Position numbers and translations under genes: made by a program. From Homarus americanus (taxonomy: Eukaryota; Arthropoda; Malacostraca; Decapoda; Nephropidae), in NCBI RefSeq assembly GCF_018991925.1, contig NW_024735503.1, positions 2,724,907 through 2,788,906 of the forward strand: a stretch of DNA of 64,000 nucleotides. Direction: 5' to 3'. The notes under the pieces are model-generated. The model was not told the origin of the DNA. It worked only from the letters and a program-made list of their open reading frames with translations, and ran no database searches. Shown here piece after piece: positions 22,886 to 34,658 of the stretch; position 1 is the stretch's first letter, and the number at the start of each line of letters is the position of its first letter.

Positions 22886-23766
22886 CTGCCCACACCTTGG
22901 AAAACACTGTACTATGAAGACATCAGCTGCTACAAAAGGCCTAAATATTCCTCTTCCTATTGTCAAGATTGAACAGCTAAGTAAATCTCTTATATGAGCA
23001 TCACGAGGTTTCCGTCATCATCTTGGATTGTCTCAGTGAACGTTATTACCCAGTCAATACCATCCCACTCTCCCGAATCTTTATAAATTACAAAGATTAC
23101 ACGATTACTTAATTTTCTTTAATCATTTCCAACAACTCTCTTTATCAAAGTAAATTATAAAGATTCTAGCCTCACTTAATTTTCTTTAATCAGGCTCCAA
23201 TAGCCTCCTGCCACTCCTGTTAAACCCAGACATTTTCGCACTTTCTGAACACAGGCTCAAGAAAAACTTGGTTTTACCTTCACTAGAGTTTTGCCTCCTC
23301 TCTTCCTCTGCACTGTTCACCTCTTCACTCTGCTCTCAACATCTACCCTAAGTTGTGGCTGGAGAGTTTTCACTGATAAACAAGAACAAAACATCACACT
23401 TCACACTCAATTTGGATGTTGAGATAAACTTTATATACAAATTGAGGTTATGAGGAACAATGTGTATAACTGTAGATAGATACTGTTCTCTCCCTCCCGT
23501 TTGTCACCAGGTGCCGCAGGTCACCCTTGGTTGCTTGTCTGGGCGATATCTCAAGCACATAATTTTTTTTCACACAGTTTTATTCGTGCTATTTGGGGCA
23601 TGGAATAAAGGGGCGGGGTATATTGAACGCAACCCTATATGTTATTGTCTTAGCCCTTCCATAACTTTCTACACTTGTTCCACTTTTCGTGTTTTTTCCT
23701 CCAAGTCTAGTTTCTGTGCCCCTTGATCTGCCTCATACCGAAGTAGGAGAGAAGTTCAGATAATAG
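22886..23766. other. Unannotated sequence
   Basis: A diverged direct repeat (TTTCTTTAATCA, near 23117 and 23182, with flanking AAATTATAAAGATT) is the only structure seen. The frame 23460-23726 has no recognised motif. Confidence 0.45.
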
Positions 23767-24554
23767 GAGACGCCAAGTGCGACAAGGGGGCCAAGCACCA
23801 AAAATCACAATCGAAAAAAAACGCTCTTAAAAATTGGAAAATTTCAAAATAACGTTACTTTTAACCAATGAAGATACTGAGTTCGTTGAAGTGGCAGTGT
23901 GTAGAACTCTTAAAGGGAAACAGTAATGTATTAAGATCACACCAGAAAGTCAAAGGTCATTAAGGTCATTGCACTATTTGTATAAAAGCAAACAATACTG
24001 TACCAGGTATTACCAATATTACCACCCATCCTCGCTCTCAGCCGCCTCCTCCTCCCTTTGTTTCCCTCCTATTGGTGAGATAAGACTCGTCACTCAGACA
24101 GGCCGCCGGAACATGACACGCCACGTGCCACCAGCCCCACGCCCCCTCCTCTGTTTTGTATATTTTTCTCTCAATGGCCCTCTCTTCCTCCTTTCTGCCA
24201 GTTGGAAAAAAAAAAGTTCAAGTGTTATTTCATAACATTCCTATGACATTTTTGTAGAAACATCATCTCCCATTAGCTAAGAAACCGGAAAATAATGAGT
24301 CGCTATGAGTGAGAGACTACGACTGGGGGTCGCGGGTGCTTGTCCCCCTCTCCCCCTCAGTCCGCCTCGGGACGCAGATCACGTGCTGCAGAGACACTTT
24401 TACCTACCTTCACTAATATGACTCTCAGCTTTACAAATATTGCGCTACCTGGACATTTTTTTTTTTCAGATAGAGGAAAGGTTGGGGAGTACAGGTAATA
24501 CTATAACTCAATTTTGGGGGGTGGCGCTTGGCCCCTTGTCGTACTCAGCGCCTC
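23767..24554. mobile_element. 788-bp element with imperfect terminal inverted repeats, non-autonomous
   Basis: The left end begins GAGACGCCAAGTGCGACAAG and continues GGGGCCAAGCACCA. The right end, reverse-complemented, begins GAGGCGCTGAGTACGACAAG and continues GGGCCAAGCGCCA. About 34 bp match with few differences. The inside is CpG-rich around 24020-24400, with a related GTGCTTGTCCCCCTC at about 24338, and it has no transposase frame. The flanks do not show a convincing target duplication. Superfamily is unknown. The frame 23969-24235 is unconvincing. Confidence 0.6.
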
Positions 24555-24885
24555 AATTTAGTACAGACAGATTGGTTTCATGTCTTCACCATAACAATAA
24601 TTAGTATATCAAATGACTGCGCTGGATTAAAGCAGTAAATTATATTGAGAAGAGGAACACTAAAAAAACTTGTTTTCGACTCACATCATGCTTACACGCC
24701 AGTTATAAACTGTAAAGAGATCCTCACGCAGCCAAGGTAACCAACAGCCTGGAGCGTCATGGTCTACTCTCATTTGACTGTATAATAAGTAATAAGTCAT
24801 TTCTGTCCAATGTGCATTTTATACCTTTTGGAAGCTGAACTTTCTCAAAACACCGTTAATCATTAATTACATTATTAATTAATCA

Positions 24886-24887
<2 letters not shown>
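24555..24887. other. Unannotated AT-rich sequence
   Basis: No structure recognised. Confidence 0.5.
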
Positions 24888-24926
<39 letters not shown>

Positions 24927-24938
24927 GAAGAAGAAGAA
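24888..24938. repeat. (AAT)n then (AAG)n trinucleotide tract
   Basis: About 12 AAT copies pass into four AAG copies. On the minus strand the tract follows a GC-rich block (24940-25010: CCTTGGGCCGAATGGGCCGG, then CGTTACACGAGGGGCGACC), an arrangement that could be the tail of a retroposed element. Confidence 0.9.
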
Positions 24939-25193
24939 TGGTCGCCCCTCGTGTAACGAGGATGGCCGGCCCATTCGGCCCAAGGACCACCTTGGTTTGA
25001 ATTTGTTTAAGGTGTAGAAGCTGTCACCAACACAACAACCACACCCTGAGTTAACGATCTGCATGACCCAGTGTCAAGGAATAGTCCGTGAAGACCGGAC
25101 AACTCACTAACTGCACTGGCTAACCATCACCCCCGGAACACGATCCGCATATCGATTAATATCCAGGCTCCCAATTATTGCTGGGTAGACACA

Positions 25194-25212
25194 AACACAC
25201 ACACACACACAT
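25194..25212. repeat. (CA)n microsatellite
   Basis: About nine CA copies just before the (TA)n cluster. Confidence 0.9.
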
Positions 25213-25215
25213 ACT

Positions 25216-25217
<2 letters not shown>

Positions 25218-25300
<83 letters not shown>

Positions 25301-25301
25301 T

Positions 25302-25362
<61 letters not shown>

Positions 25363-25387
25363 TGTAGTTGCGTGATCCAGGTACATG

Positions 25388-25478
<91 letters not shown>
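25218..25478. repeat. Cluster of three (TA)n tracts
   Basis: Alternating TA at 25218-25297, 25305-25359 and 25391-25478, separated by GTATAGG and by a 31-bp single-copy spacer (25360-25390). Confidence 0.97.
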
Positions 25479-25480
<2 letters not shown>

Positions 25481-26216
25481 ATCGTATAAGTGAGAATTTT
25501 CTAATGGACAGTACTTATATCTGAATGTGTTTGTGTGGATGTATATTATTTTGTGAAGTGCATTTGTTATTTATATGTTTATTCATTTGTAAATCAACCC
25601 GAAAGAGAAATAACAGAACCAAAATTCACAACCATCGCGTAAATGGCACAATGTTCCTTTTTCCAAAGCCTGGCCGACCACACCAATCCCACTGATTGCT
25701 CGAAGAAGGTCGTCTTTTGTTTTAGGATGTCCTTTACCGAAGATTTTTTTGTATCTTACATACTGTTAGAATAATCCAGGCATGGTAGGGGTAAGGAGAG
25801 CCTTCCAGGCCATTTCCTCAATTAAGTATCATGATGGAAGATGATCAAGGGAAACAATTCTATCCATAAGTACATTTCCTTTACAGTATCTAACTAAACA
25901 CAACAGTTTTTCTAACTTGATCACAAACAAGGATTTATCTTATTTCAGAGTTGATTAACAGGAAGATAAAAACGAATGAAATCAGCGTTCAGGCTTAACC
26001 TCCCTCCAACTCTCGCTGACGCTGGAAGGAATAATCTTCGATGTTCTGATATCGTCGGAAAAAACTAAATAAATAAATAAAATAAAAATAAAAACTCCAC
26101 ATCTCTTTTTCTACGCCATCGGGGCTTTGTGTATTAGAATTATCCCAAGTTCTTAGTCATATGGGCGGAGGCTGGGACGATAAACCAGGGCTAGAGACGA
26201 AGGATGGAGAAGCCTA
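25479..26216. other. Unannotated AT-rich sequence
   Basis: No gene or array recognised. A short (AAAT)n patch lies near 26066-26095. Confidence 0.55.
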
Positions 26217-26396
26217 GAACAGTGGTTTAGGATAGAAGCCAAGAACAATGGTAAAGGATTAAAGGCACGGGTAATGGATAAGGACAGGGGCCCAGGATAA
26301 TGATTAAAGATAGGGGCCAAGGATAATGGTTAAAGATAGGGGCCAAGGATAATGACTAAGGATAGAATTCAAGGATAATGGATAAGGATAGGGGAC
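26217..26396. repeat. Degenerate 26-bp minisatellite, about 7 units
   Basis: Units of the type GATAATGGTTAAAGATAGGG followed by GCCAAG. The central copies (26295-26355) are nearly identical and the outer ones diverge. Confidence 0.8.
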
Positions 26397-27122
<726 letters not shown>

Positions 27123-27270
27123 ATTACGGTAAAAGGCCATCACCTGCCAGCATCAAGGTTGTGTACGGAATTAATTGGACAGAAAACACAGCCGCCACAG
27201 AGAGACGAGTCCACCACCCAACATTTTCCAAGCAATTAGTTGTAATGGAAGGTTTGTAATCTGTACGAAA

Positions 27271-27271
<1 letters not shown>

Positions 27272-27300
<29 letters not shown>
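27272..27300. repeat. (CA)n microsatellite
   Basis: About 14 uninterrupted CA copies. Confidence 0.95.
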
Positions 27301-27302
<2 letters not shown>

Positions 27303-27954
27303 TTAAAATAATGTAAAAAGATCACTTCATCTGCAGTCAGAATTCAGTGATAACTTAATGTAACTTAATGCTATATCACATATTTATTCCCGTAGTCATC
27401 AGGCTCACCATCACAGAATCGATTTAAAAATAGAAAAGAAACAATGAAAAAAACGCTAGACCAGACGAGATAGCTTTCTGCTAATGGTGATGACCGACTC
27501 GCATGTCACATAAATCTCACCGATGTGACTCCCTGTGTCCATAATTCACCAGGATGTGACATTATGCTGGATATGGTCTGTTCAATAGTCAATTTCATGG
27601 GTTCTGTGATGATGGTAATGATCGAGGATGATCTCAGTTTTGGGATTGAATAATTTTTTATCACAGAGCGTTGACTGACACCCGCCGCACACGTAACACC
27701 GATGTCGCTCGTGGTAAATGAGCGTGTCGTCCTGGGATCATTCCTGGTGCCAATAGTTATCATGCTATATGGAATACCTGGAATAATTCAGATAATCTAA
27801 TACAGCTGATATTGTAGGATAACCTTGTTAGGTCTGAAATTATAGTGCAAAGCTGTTATTGATATTCTAATACAATAACAAATGATGCCAGTCTGTTTTG
27901 ACATGTTTTCTGTTGCTTTACTAACTACTCTTAGATCCTCTTCCTGTTGCTTTA
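27301..27954. other. Unannotated AT-rich sequence
   Basis: The minus-strand frames 27506-27763 and 27797-27979 carry no motif that I recognise. Confidence 0.5.
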
Positions 27955-28315
27955 GTCTTGTAGCCCCTGACCACCTCACTGGTCACGTTAGGTCCTGAAA
28001 CCCCTGACCACCTCACCTGTGTTAGGTCCTGAGACCCCTGACCACCTTACTGGTTAGGTTAGATAATGAGGCCCCTGACCACCTCACTAGTTAGGTTAGG
28101 TTGGGTGGGGTTAGGTTAGGTCCTGAGATCCCTGACCACCATCATTGGTTAGGTTAGGCCTTGAGACCCTTGACCACCTAACTGGTTAGGTTAGGATAGG
28201 TTAGGTCCTGATATTCTTGACTACCTCACCTGTTAGGTTAGGTCCTGAGACTCCTGACCACCTCACCTGTTAGGAAAGGACTTGAGACCCCTGACCACCT
28301 CACTGGTTAGAGGAA
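27955..28315. repeat. Minisatellite with embedded TTAGG-like units, about 8 copies
   Basis: The core CCTGA-ACCCCTGACCACCTCACTGGTTAGG recurs with unit lengths from about 36 to 60 bp. Length varies because each unit holds one to four copies of GGTTA. Examples near 28080-28120 contain GGTTAGGTTAGGTTGGGTGG. It appears to be a tandem repeat that has captured arthropod-type telomeric sequence. Confidence 0.8.
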
Positions 28316-28524
28316 TTACAAAGGAGGGCTTGGGGGTACTAATTAAGTCAAGCTTGCCGAAGCCCAGGGCAATTGTGTGAGGTAGCTGATGGGATGCCTT
28401 TGTGGGGTCTTCATCCAAGACTTAATTGTTGTTCCGTTACGTACAGTGAATAGCTGCTGTTTGTGGACTGAGGTAGTCGACAGCTCCCAGCAGACAAGAC
28501 CTAGGGCAGCTTTGTGGTAATGAT

Positions 28525-28683
<159 letters not shown>

Positions 28684-28954
28684 ATAAAATTGGGTATGAC
28701 GCGGTTGACAACAAAAAGTAAAGTTAATAATAGAATATATTTGATGCAAAAAACTGTGCTTACAACTTTGCTCTGCTGATCAATGTAGTGCTGGACAAGT
28801 TTGAGAAATTTACCTGATAGATAGATGGACAGATCAAGACTCGATAACAACTGATATTGCTTCCGTCGATAAGTCTTACTTCTTGGTGGGTGTCATTTTG
28901 TTTACTGTTCATTATTTGATTGATTTAGTACCAAGACTGAATTTTCACATACTA

Positions 28955-29395
28955 ACTTTGGTGCACACTAGGGGCTGAGCCACTTACGCCCGTATTATTA
29001 AAACATCTTCCCTTGAAGAGGGTCGTCGTGTATCAACCAGAGTTTTAAATCTAAACGAGTCCTGAGGGACACCGCTGTACTGTACTTAACGGGGTGGTGT
29101 GGCGGTAAAAGTAACTAATTCCACTTTTATAAATTTATTTTATTGGAATTATTTAATTTTACCGCCACACCGCCCCGTTAAGTAGAGTACTGCGGTGTCC
29201 CTCAGGACTCATTTAGTTTAAAACTCGGGTTGAAGCACGACGACCCTCTTCAAGGAAAGATGTTTAATAATACGGGCGCTGGTATCTTTGGTGCACATTT
29301 GAGGCTGCGCCACCTAGTAACTTCAACTTTGGTGCACACTGAAGGCTGCATCATGCTCTCTTTCCTGACACTTGGTGCATACTTGTAACTTCGTC
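28955..29395. repeat. Short tandem repeat (about 40 bp) interrupted by a foldback element
   Basis: The core CTTTGGTGCACA followed by a GGCTG-GCCAC-like segment occurs at about 28956, 29287 and 29326, and a weaker copy (TTGGTGCATACTTGTAACTT) lies at about 29370. The 292-bp inverted repeat described separately sits between the first and second copies. Confidence 0.65.
28987..29278. mobile_element. 292-bp foldback element (MITE-like)
   Basis: The left arm begins CGCCCGTATTATTAAAACAT and the right arm, reverse-complemented, begins CGCCCGTATTATTAAACATC. The arms match for about 125 bp with small changes, including AAGAGGGTCGTCGTG, TCCTGAGGGACACCGC, TAACGGGG-GGTGTGGCGG and TAAAA, around a loop of about 40 bp. 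It has no open frame. Flanks (CACTTA left, CTGGTA right) share only TA, so the target duplication is uncertain. Superfamily unknown. Confidence 0.75.
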
Positions 29396-31684
29396 CAACT
29401 ACAAGTTTACTCAAACCCCCGGACGTTAATTTACTCTCCAGAGAAACCAACATGTATTTTGTTTTGGTGACCTGCAGTTCTATTTGGATGTAACTCTTTC
29501 TTGTGCGCTTATGTGAAGTATTCGTCAACTGACAGTGAGTGACTACTGCTAGCGTCTCTGTATCCATCCCAACTTGTTTGAGCTTAAAAAAAAGAAAAAG
29601 ATTAAGAATATTTATAGTTAGTAAGACGAAGTGATGTTTGTTTTTAGCTGCAGTGAAACATTGTCAAGGGGGTAAACTAATCATGGTGTCCAGACCTGAA
29701 CCCAAATGTTTACACTGATTACAACGGATTTGTTTTTAGTGAGTTGGGTTATTTTCGGGAAGTGTTAGATTAGCTGTAGTTAATTTCAAGACCCAGCTCG
29801 GTATTTAGCGAGATTCCCATTAACAAAGATATGAAATACGATGAATGAAAATAAGATAAATTTTTCACGTAAATGAAACTAAAATTTTCCGTCAAGATGA
29901 AGAATTTTCATGTTTATTTTTTAATCTTCACATTTCTTGAATTCGCACATAGTGCATTTCTGAAGAAGGGCGTAACGCAGCGAAACTCGGTGACTTAACA
30001 CGGATAAAGATAGCCTTTAGAATGGCTTCAGACCTGGTGGATGCTGACATAATGGCTTTATATACCTTCCTGTCGTGTTTACAGTACCTGTAGTTGCCTC
30101 ATCACCACACCCGTCACCATCCATCACTACTGTACACAGTCCCACCACGATAACCCCTGTTGTCTCAGTATATTATTTAATAGTGATAAATATTGCACCT
30201 GTCCACCTACCGCTACAATAAAGCTTATTGATATTTGGTAAAAGGTTTTTTGTTGTATCTCAGTCATATTCCCTTTATTATCTCTATGATAGTTTATTTA
30301 ATTTTTGTTCTGTTATACAACTATCAATGTATAGGAAAGATGGAATAAAACATAAAAGATAAATTCAGGATTGGAACAGCAAATACAGATAATACAAAAA
30401 TGAAAAATTATTAATATTTGGTATTACAGTTTTACTCCTCCTGGGCCTCTGTACGGTGTTCAGTAAAAGTAAATGAATACAAATATTCAAGCTGACAGCA
30501 TAAGACTTAATGTCGCGTTTCCAAAGTTTTTTCCTTAAGCTGGACAGTAATGATGGACCAGTACCGCTCTTCTGGTGTCTGTCTCCTGTATACTGTATAT
30601 ATCCACGTGTGTCTCGCGTGTTACCGTCGGGTTCCAGTGCCAAACACACGTGTATATTTCTTGCTGACGATGGACTCGGTGCCTCTTACTTCGCAACCTA
30701 CGTGTGTACACTATACACACTCTCCCACATTCCGCCCCTCACATCCCAACTCTCAAAAGATCGAACAGTTTTATTTTCCTGTGTTCCGGCCCTCCAGTAT
30801 TCTTTATACTCCGGCACTCAGGCACTGTAGCTCTTTTGGTGGTTTATACTGACACCACCACTACATTTGTGTGTGGTTCTTCTGGCCACTGGGCTACTCT
30901 CAAGGTTAAACAGTGTTGTTATCACTGCCTTACGCTCACCAAATTTCACTAACAAAGATGATTCGGGGCTTCCACTAATGGCTTTTTATGCACCGTTTTC
31001 GTCGTTCAAGTATATGATTGTGTATACAAATAGACCGCCAGACACAGACCAGCTGACTTGATATCTAGTAAGCAGGAGCTGGCTAAGTGGCTCGTGAATA
31101 TGTTAGGGGACGCCAGCATGTCTCCAGACCCACACGTTGAGCTGGTGCCAAGGAGAGATGCGCCCTGGGACCATTCGTGTTTTACTACATAAGTTGGTAT
31201 AAAATATGTACAAGCTGTGCTATTTCACGCTGAGTAAGACATTTATTTGATATTAGTTCGTGGTATAACGGATTGAAATAACAAAAGCAAAAGGACTAAC
31301 ATACCAACCCAGACACGAGAGATCAAAATATGACACGAGGAAACAAAAGAATAATAATGCACCACAGATATACATTTACACACTAAACATCATAAGTTAC
31401 ACAAATCATGTGTCAAATAACGCGAGATATATTAATAATATGAGAACCTGATATCAATAAAACAACACTCTTTTTAAATATAATTCAATTGCGTTATATA
31501 AGGTAGACAGACGTACAGTTGGGGACATTTCAGACCAGTACACTCAGCGTAAATCCGACACCTCTAAGTTACGTGTGAGACGTGAGGTGCACACAGTAGC
31601 CTGGGACCACATAGATTAATTGATGTAGTCTGGACGCTTTTTATTCATCTAACGTGGAGTGAATAATACCTGTTCTGCATTTAC
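29396..31684. other. Unannotated sequence
   Basis: No gene recognised. Overlapping frames at 30365-30952 (up to 106 codons, three frames and both strands) have no known domain. A CTGAAGA-GAAA arrangement at 29960-29985 is listed among the observations. Confidence 0.5.
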
Positions 31685-31793
31685 CTCGTATATTACGGCA
31701 GTCGCACAACATAAATCCTCGTTACCGTCATCAGTAGCGACACCAGAAAGTTGTTCACTGTACACAACAGGCAAGACATCTTCTGGCTCTGCA
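31685..31793 (-). CDS. Exon-like segment E1, homologous to E2 at 34547-34658
   Basis: On the minus strand the segment is bounded by an acceptor-like TTTGTTTTGTTATTTAG (its upstream side, ending at 31794) and a donor-like GAG|GTAAAT (exon end at 31685). It is 109 bp long and reads, after one base of a split codon, AEPEDVLPVVYSEQLSGVAT followed by DDGNEDLCCATAVIYE. E2 gives the same frame with 36 alignable residues, 1 extra codon, and the same borders. I do not recognise the protein. Other exons of a gene were not found, so this may be a duplicated exon, a processed fragment or a coding piece of a transposable element. Confidence 0.35.
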
Positions 31794-33661
31794 CTAAATA
31801 ACAAAACAAATAAATCTACCGCTTTATTTATCGTCAAGGAAAGTGTAAGAGACGTTAGAATAAAAGCGTAGTGCTAAGTTTTATGGAGTGTGGTGTGGGT
31901 CAAGAGTTGTGGTGGCAGCGTGTGCCTCGGATTCTGAGACAAAGTGAATATTTAGTAAAGCCAGACGCATTTCTGTCAAATCACCGAATAATTACCAAAT
32001 ATCACTTTCGTGACGGGAGATGCATCAATTCTAATCATTACACATATTTACACCATCAATATGGTATAATATATTGTTTTAGCATACAAAAAAACAAGCA
32101 TATAAGTACCATTTCTCCGCATGTAAAGGTATTTCGTCATGACTCAGGTTTGGCTCACAGTAGACATGAAGAGCATGACTTATGTCCACATAAGTAAGCA
32201 GACAGGATGCAATAATGTTGTATTTGTTTATCTCAATGACACTTCAACCAAATGTAAAATATCAGAATTCAGAGATTAAGTATTTCTAACTTAACACAAC
32301 AGTATCGCGGTGCAACTGTCCCCTATCGTCTGTCCAGCTCACAAAGGCTTCCCATCCCCTTCATCTCCTTACTTCACATCAACTCACCTTGAGGTACAGG
32401 ATGTTACGACTCCCCCGACGTACGGGAGCCAACTTTGCACTGCACACTATACATACACCATGGTGCTACATCTAGTACTCAGACACAACTACCGTTCGTC
32501 TAGCAATTGATGAAGGACGAGGATTGAAACTATAACCAAACACGAAATGTTTGCAACAGGTAGAACTGCTACCGACTGACTTACCACTGTCATTCACAGA
32601 TTAATATTAATTATAATATACAGTTTGACAGCTTCCTGGGTATGCTTTTATCGTAAATTACATTATGTAAATAGAATCAAATACACCCGTTATGTATTCG
32701 GCCATGAAAGTCAGTCATAAAATAACACCATAGTGAGTCTCCTGTCTCCCCCTCCCCCTCTATCGCCCCTGGATTACTTAAGAGTTACACAAGAAAAATA
32801 AATAAATATGCCACTCTAATATGCGGTAACACGTTCAAAGCATAATTTGCGTTTGCCCTTAACCCTCTCCCATCTCTCTGGCCCCGAACTCCCTTAAAAT
32901 TTAGGTCGGTTTTAATCTGTATGTGACATCATTCTTTACAGACGGTGGTCATTACTCTTATACTGAAGTTCCTTCACCATAATATTATGTACAGGAAGTC
33001 AAGTATATGTCTTGTGAGATAAAGAGGACAAAAGTTACTGACATTTTCATAAGAATCACACTATGGTTACTTTATTGCCCTTTTTTGTGTAGCTCACTTC
33101 TGGGTCGTGTAGATCCTATTGCATGTTGTGTTGACATTCTTGGTGGCTGCCGGGCTCGGTTGGCAGTGCGATATGGTGAGGGTTTTTTTCAAATTTTATA
33201 CACTCACGAAAATATTCTTGAACGCTATAAGCACCATGCAATCTGAAAAATGAACGAAGAATCTGAAACCATTCCAAGATGACAAGCCCCATTCTACTCA
33301 TTCTCACATCCATCGTGCCCAGGTGTTCAAGAAGTTGTTGTTGAGAGAGTACTTCAAAAAATAGTTAAGGAGGATCTATGAAAAACGAGTCTAGTGTATG
33401 CTGGCTGCTTTAAACAAGAGTATTCACACAACAATACTGGTTTCATATTATTCAGTAAAACTTCAACAATCCTTGAAAGTTCGTGGGACTGTTGAAGGCT
33501 GAGATTATTGTCTTGTTCATGATGAAAGAGAACAAAAAGCTGTGATTTCCACTTCATTTAACAAAGGAGAAATCAATGAAAAGTATCCATGAATACGAAT
33601 GACTGAGAACGCTTAAGAGTTATCTGGTTTGGACAATAAACCTCAGATAGATCACTAACAG
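31794..33661. other. Unannotated AT-rich sequence
   Basis: Frames 31871-32197, 32310-32510 and 33007-33246 (all +) contain no motif that I recognise. Nothing else was seen. Confidence 0.5.
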
Positions 33662-34016
33662 GATCACAGTTGCATAGAACAGCTACAGGGAACAGCTACA
33701 GGGAACAGCACCATCACTCAACATAAAGATCACAGCTACAGGGAACAGCACCATCAAGCACTCACAATAAAGATCACAGCTACAGGGAACAGTACCATCA
33801 AACATTCACCACAAAGATCACAGCTACAGGGAACATCACCATCAAACACTCACCATAAAGATCACAGCTACGGGAAACAGCACCATCAAACACTCACCAT
33901 AAAGATCACAGCAACGGGAAACAGCACCATCACTCACCATGAAGATCACAGCTACAGGAAAACAGCACCATCATTCACCATAAAGATCACAGCTATAGGG
34001 GACAGAGCTACGGGCC
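33662..34016. repeat. 44-bp minisatellite, about 8 units
   Basis: The unit is GATCACAGCTACAGGGAACA, then GCACCATCAAACACTCACCA and TAAA, with deletions of part of the CAAACACTCACC segment in several copies. The 14-mer CACAGCTACAGGGA also occurs throughout the array at 63 kb. Confidence 0.88.
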
Positions 34017-34546
34017 AGATATGTTATTCATGGTGTCATCTGAGGACCTTATGCGCTCGTTTGAGGCTATTGATCACTGGAAGCGTATATGATTAACAAC
34101 ATTCTCTCTACAAAAATTGTAAATTGCCTCTCGCCGCCATTAATACAGAACTGTGTTTTCTGGTCATTACGTATCATAAATAACTAACTACATTATTAAA
34201 ATTTTTGGCGTGTAGTTTATTATCATTTGTTAGTAATGATGAAAATACATGCGTGTGTGTTAAACAAAGGCCATTAAGTGATGACAGGTGGTTACGCCTC
34301 GACAGTGATAGTGAGAGATGAAAATGTGTAATGATTTATACATCCACTAACTGTTCACTTAACTCGTTGAGTGTTATTAAGTTCTTAACTCAATTTGCAA
34401 TTAACCAAATAATGCGGTGGTTGTGATTATACAATGTAAATAAACGAATAAAAGTGATTAGACAGAGAACAAAGAAGAAAAAACAAAAGAAATTACTAAG
34501 TTAATGTTATTGTGAGGAGAAAAGTGGTATTTTATTTGTGTGTTAC
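34017..34546. other. Unannotated AT-rich sequence
   Basis: No structure recognised. Confidence 0.5.
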
Positions 34547-34658
34547 CTCGTTGTGTATTTTGACAGTCTCACTACTGAAATACTCGTCACCGTCATCAGT
34601 AACGACACCAGGAAGTTGTTCACTGGACACAACATGCAAGACATACTCTGGCTCTTCA
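34547..34658 (-). CDS. Exon-like segment E2, homologous to E1 at 31685-31793
   Basis: On the minus strand: acceptor-like TTTGGTTTGTCATTTAG, then 112 bp reading (after one base of a split codon) EEPEYVLHVVSSEQLPGVVT followed by DDGDEYFSSETVKIHNE, then the donor-like GAG|GTAACA. The borders, frame and phase match E1. The 3-bp length difference equals one codon, so the frame is preserved. By my count, of 16 codons that differ in the 36 aligned, 15 change the residue. The 19 bases before the acceptor are also similar (2 differences). Function unknown; no further exons identified. Confidence 0.35.

Noticed and set aside
22137..22997. 286-codon + frame with QPPVHAPATG-like repeats
   Set aside because: The 19-bp unit rotates the frame every copy, so any frame stays open. 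Several minus-strand frames are open across the same bases. The 58 codons before the array show no domain.
30365..30952. Several overlapping frames of about 60-106 codons on both strands
   Set aside because: No recognisable motif and mutually overlapping. Likely a chance run of low stop frequency.
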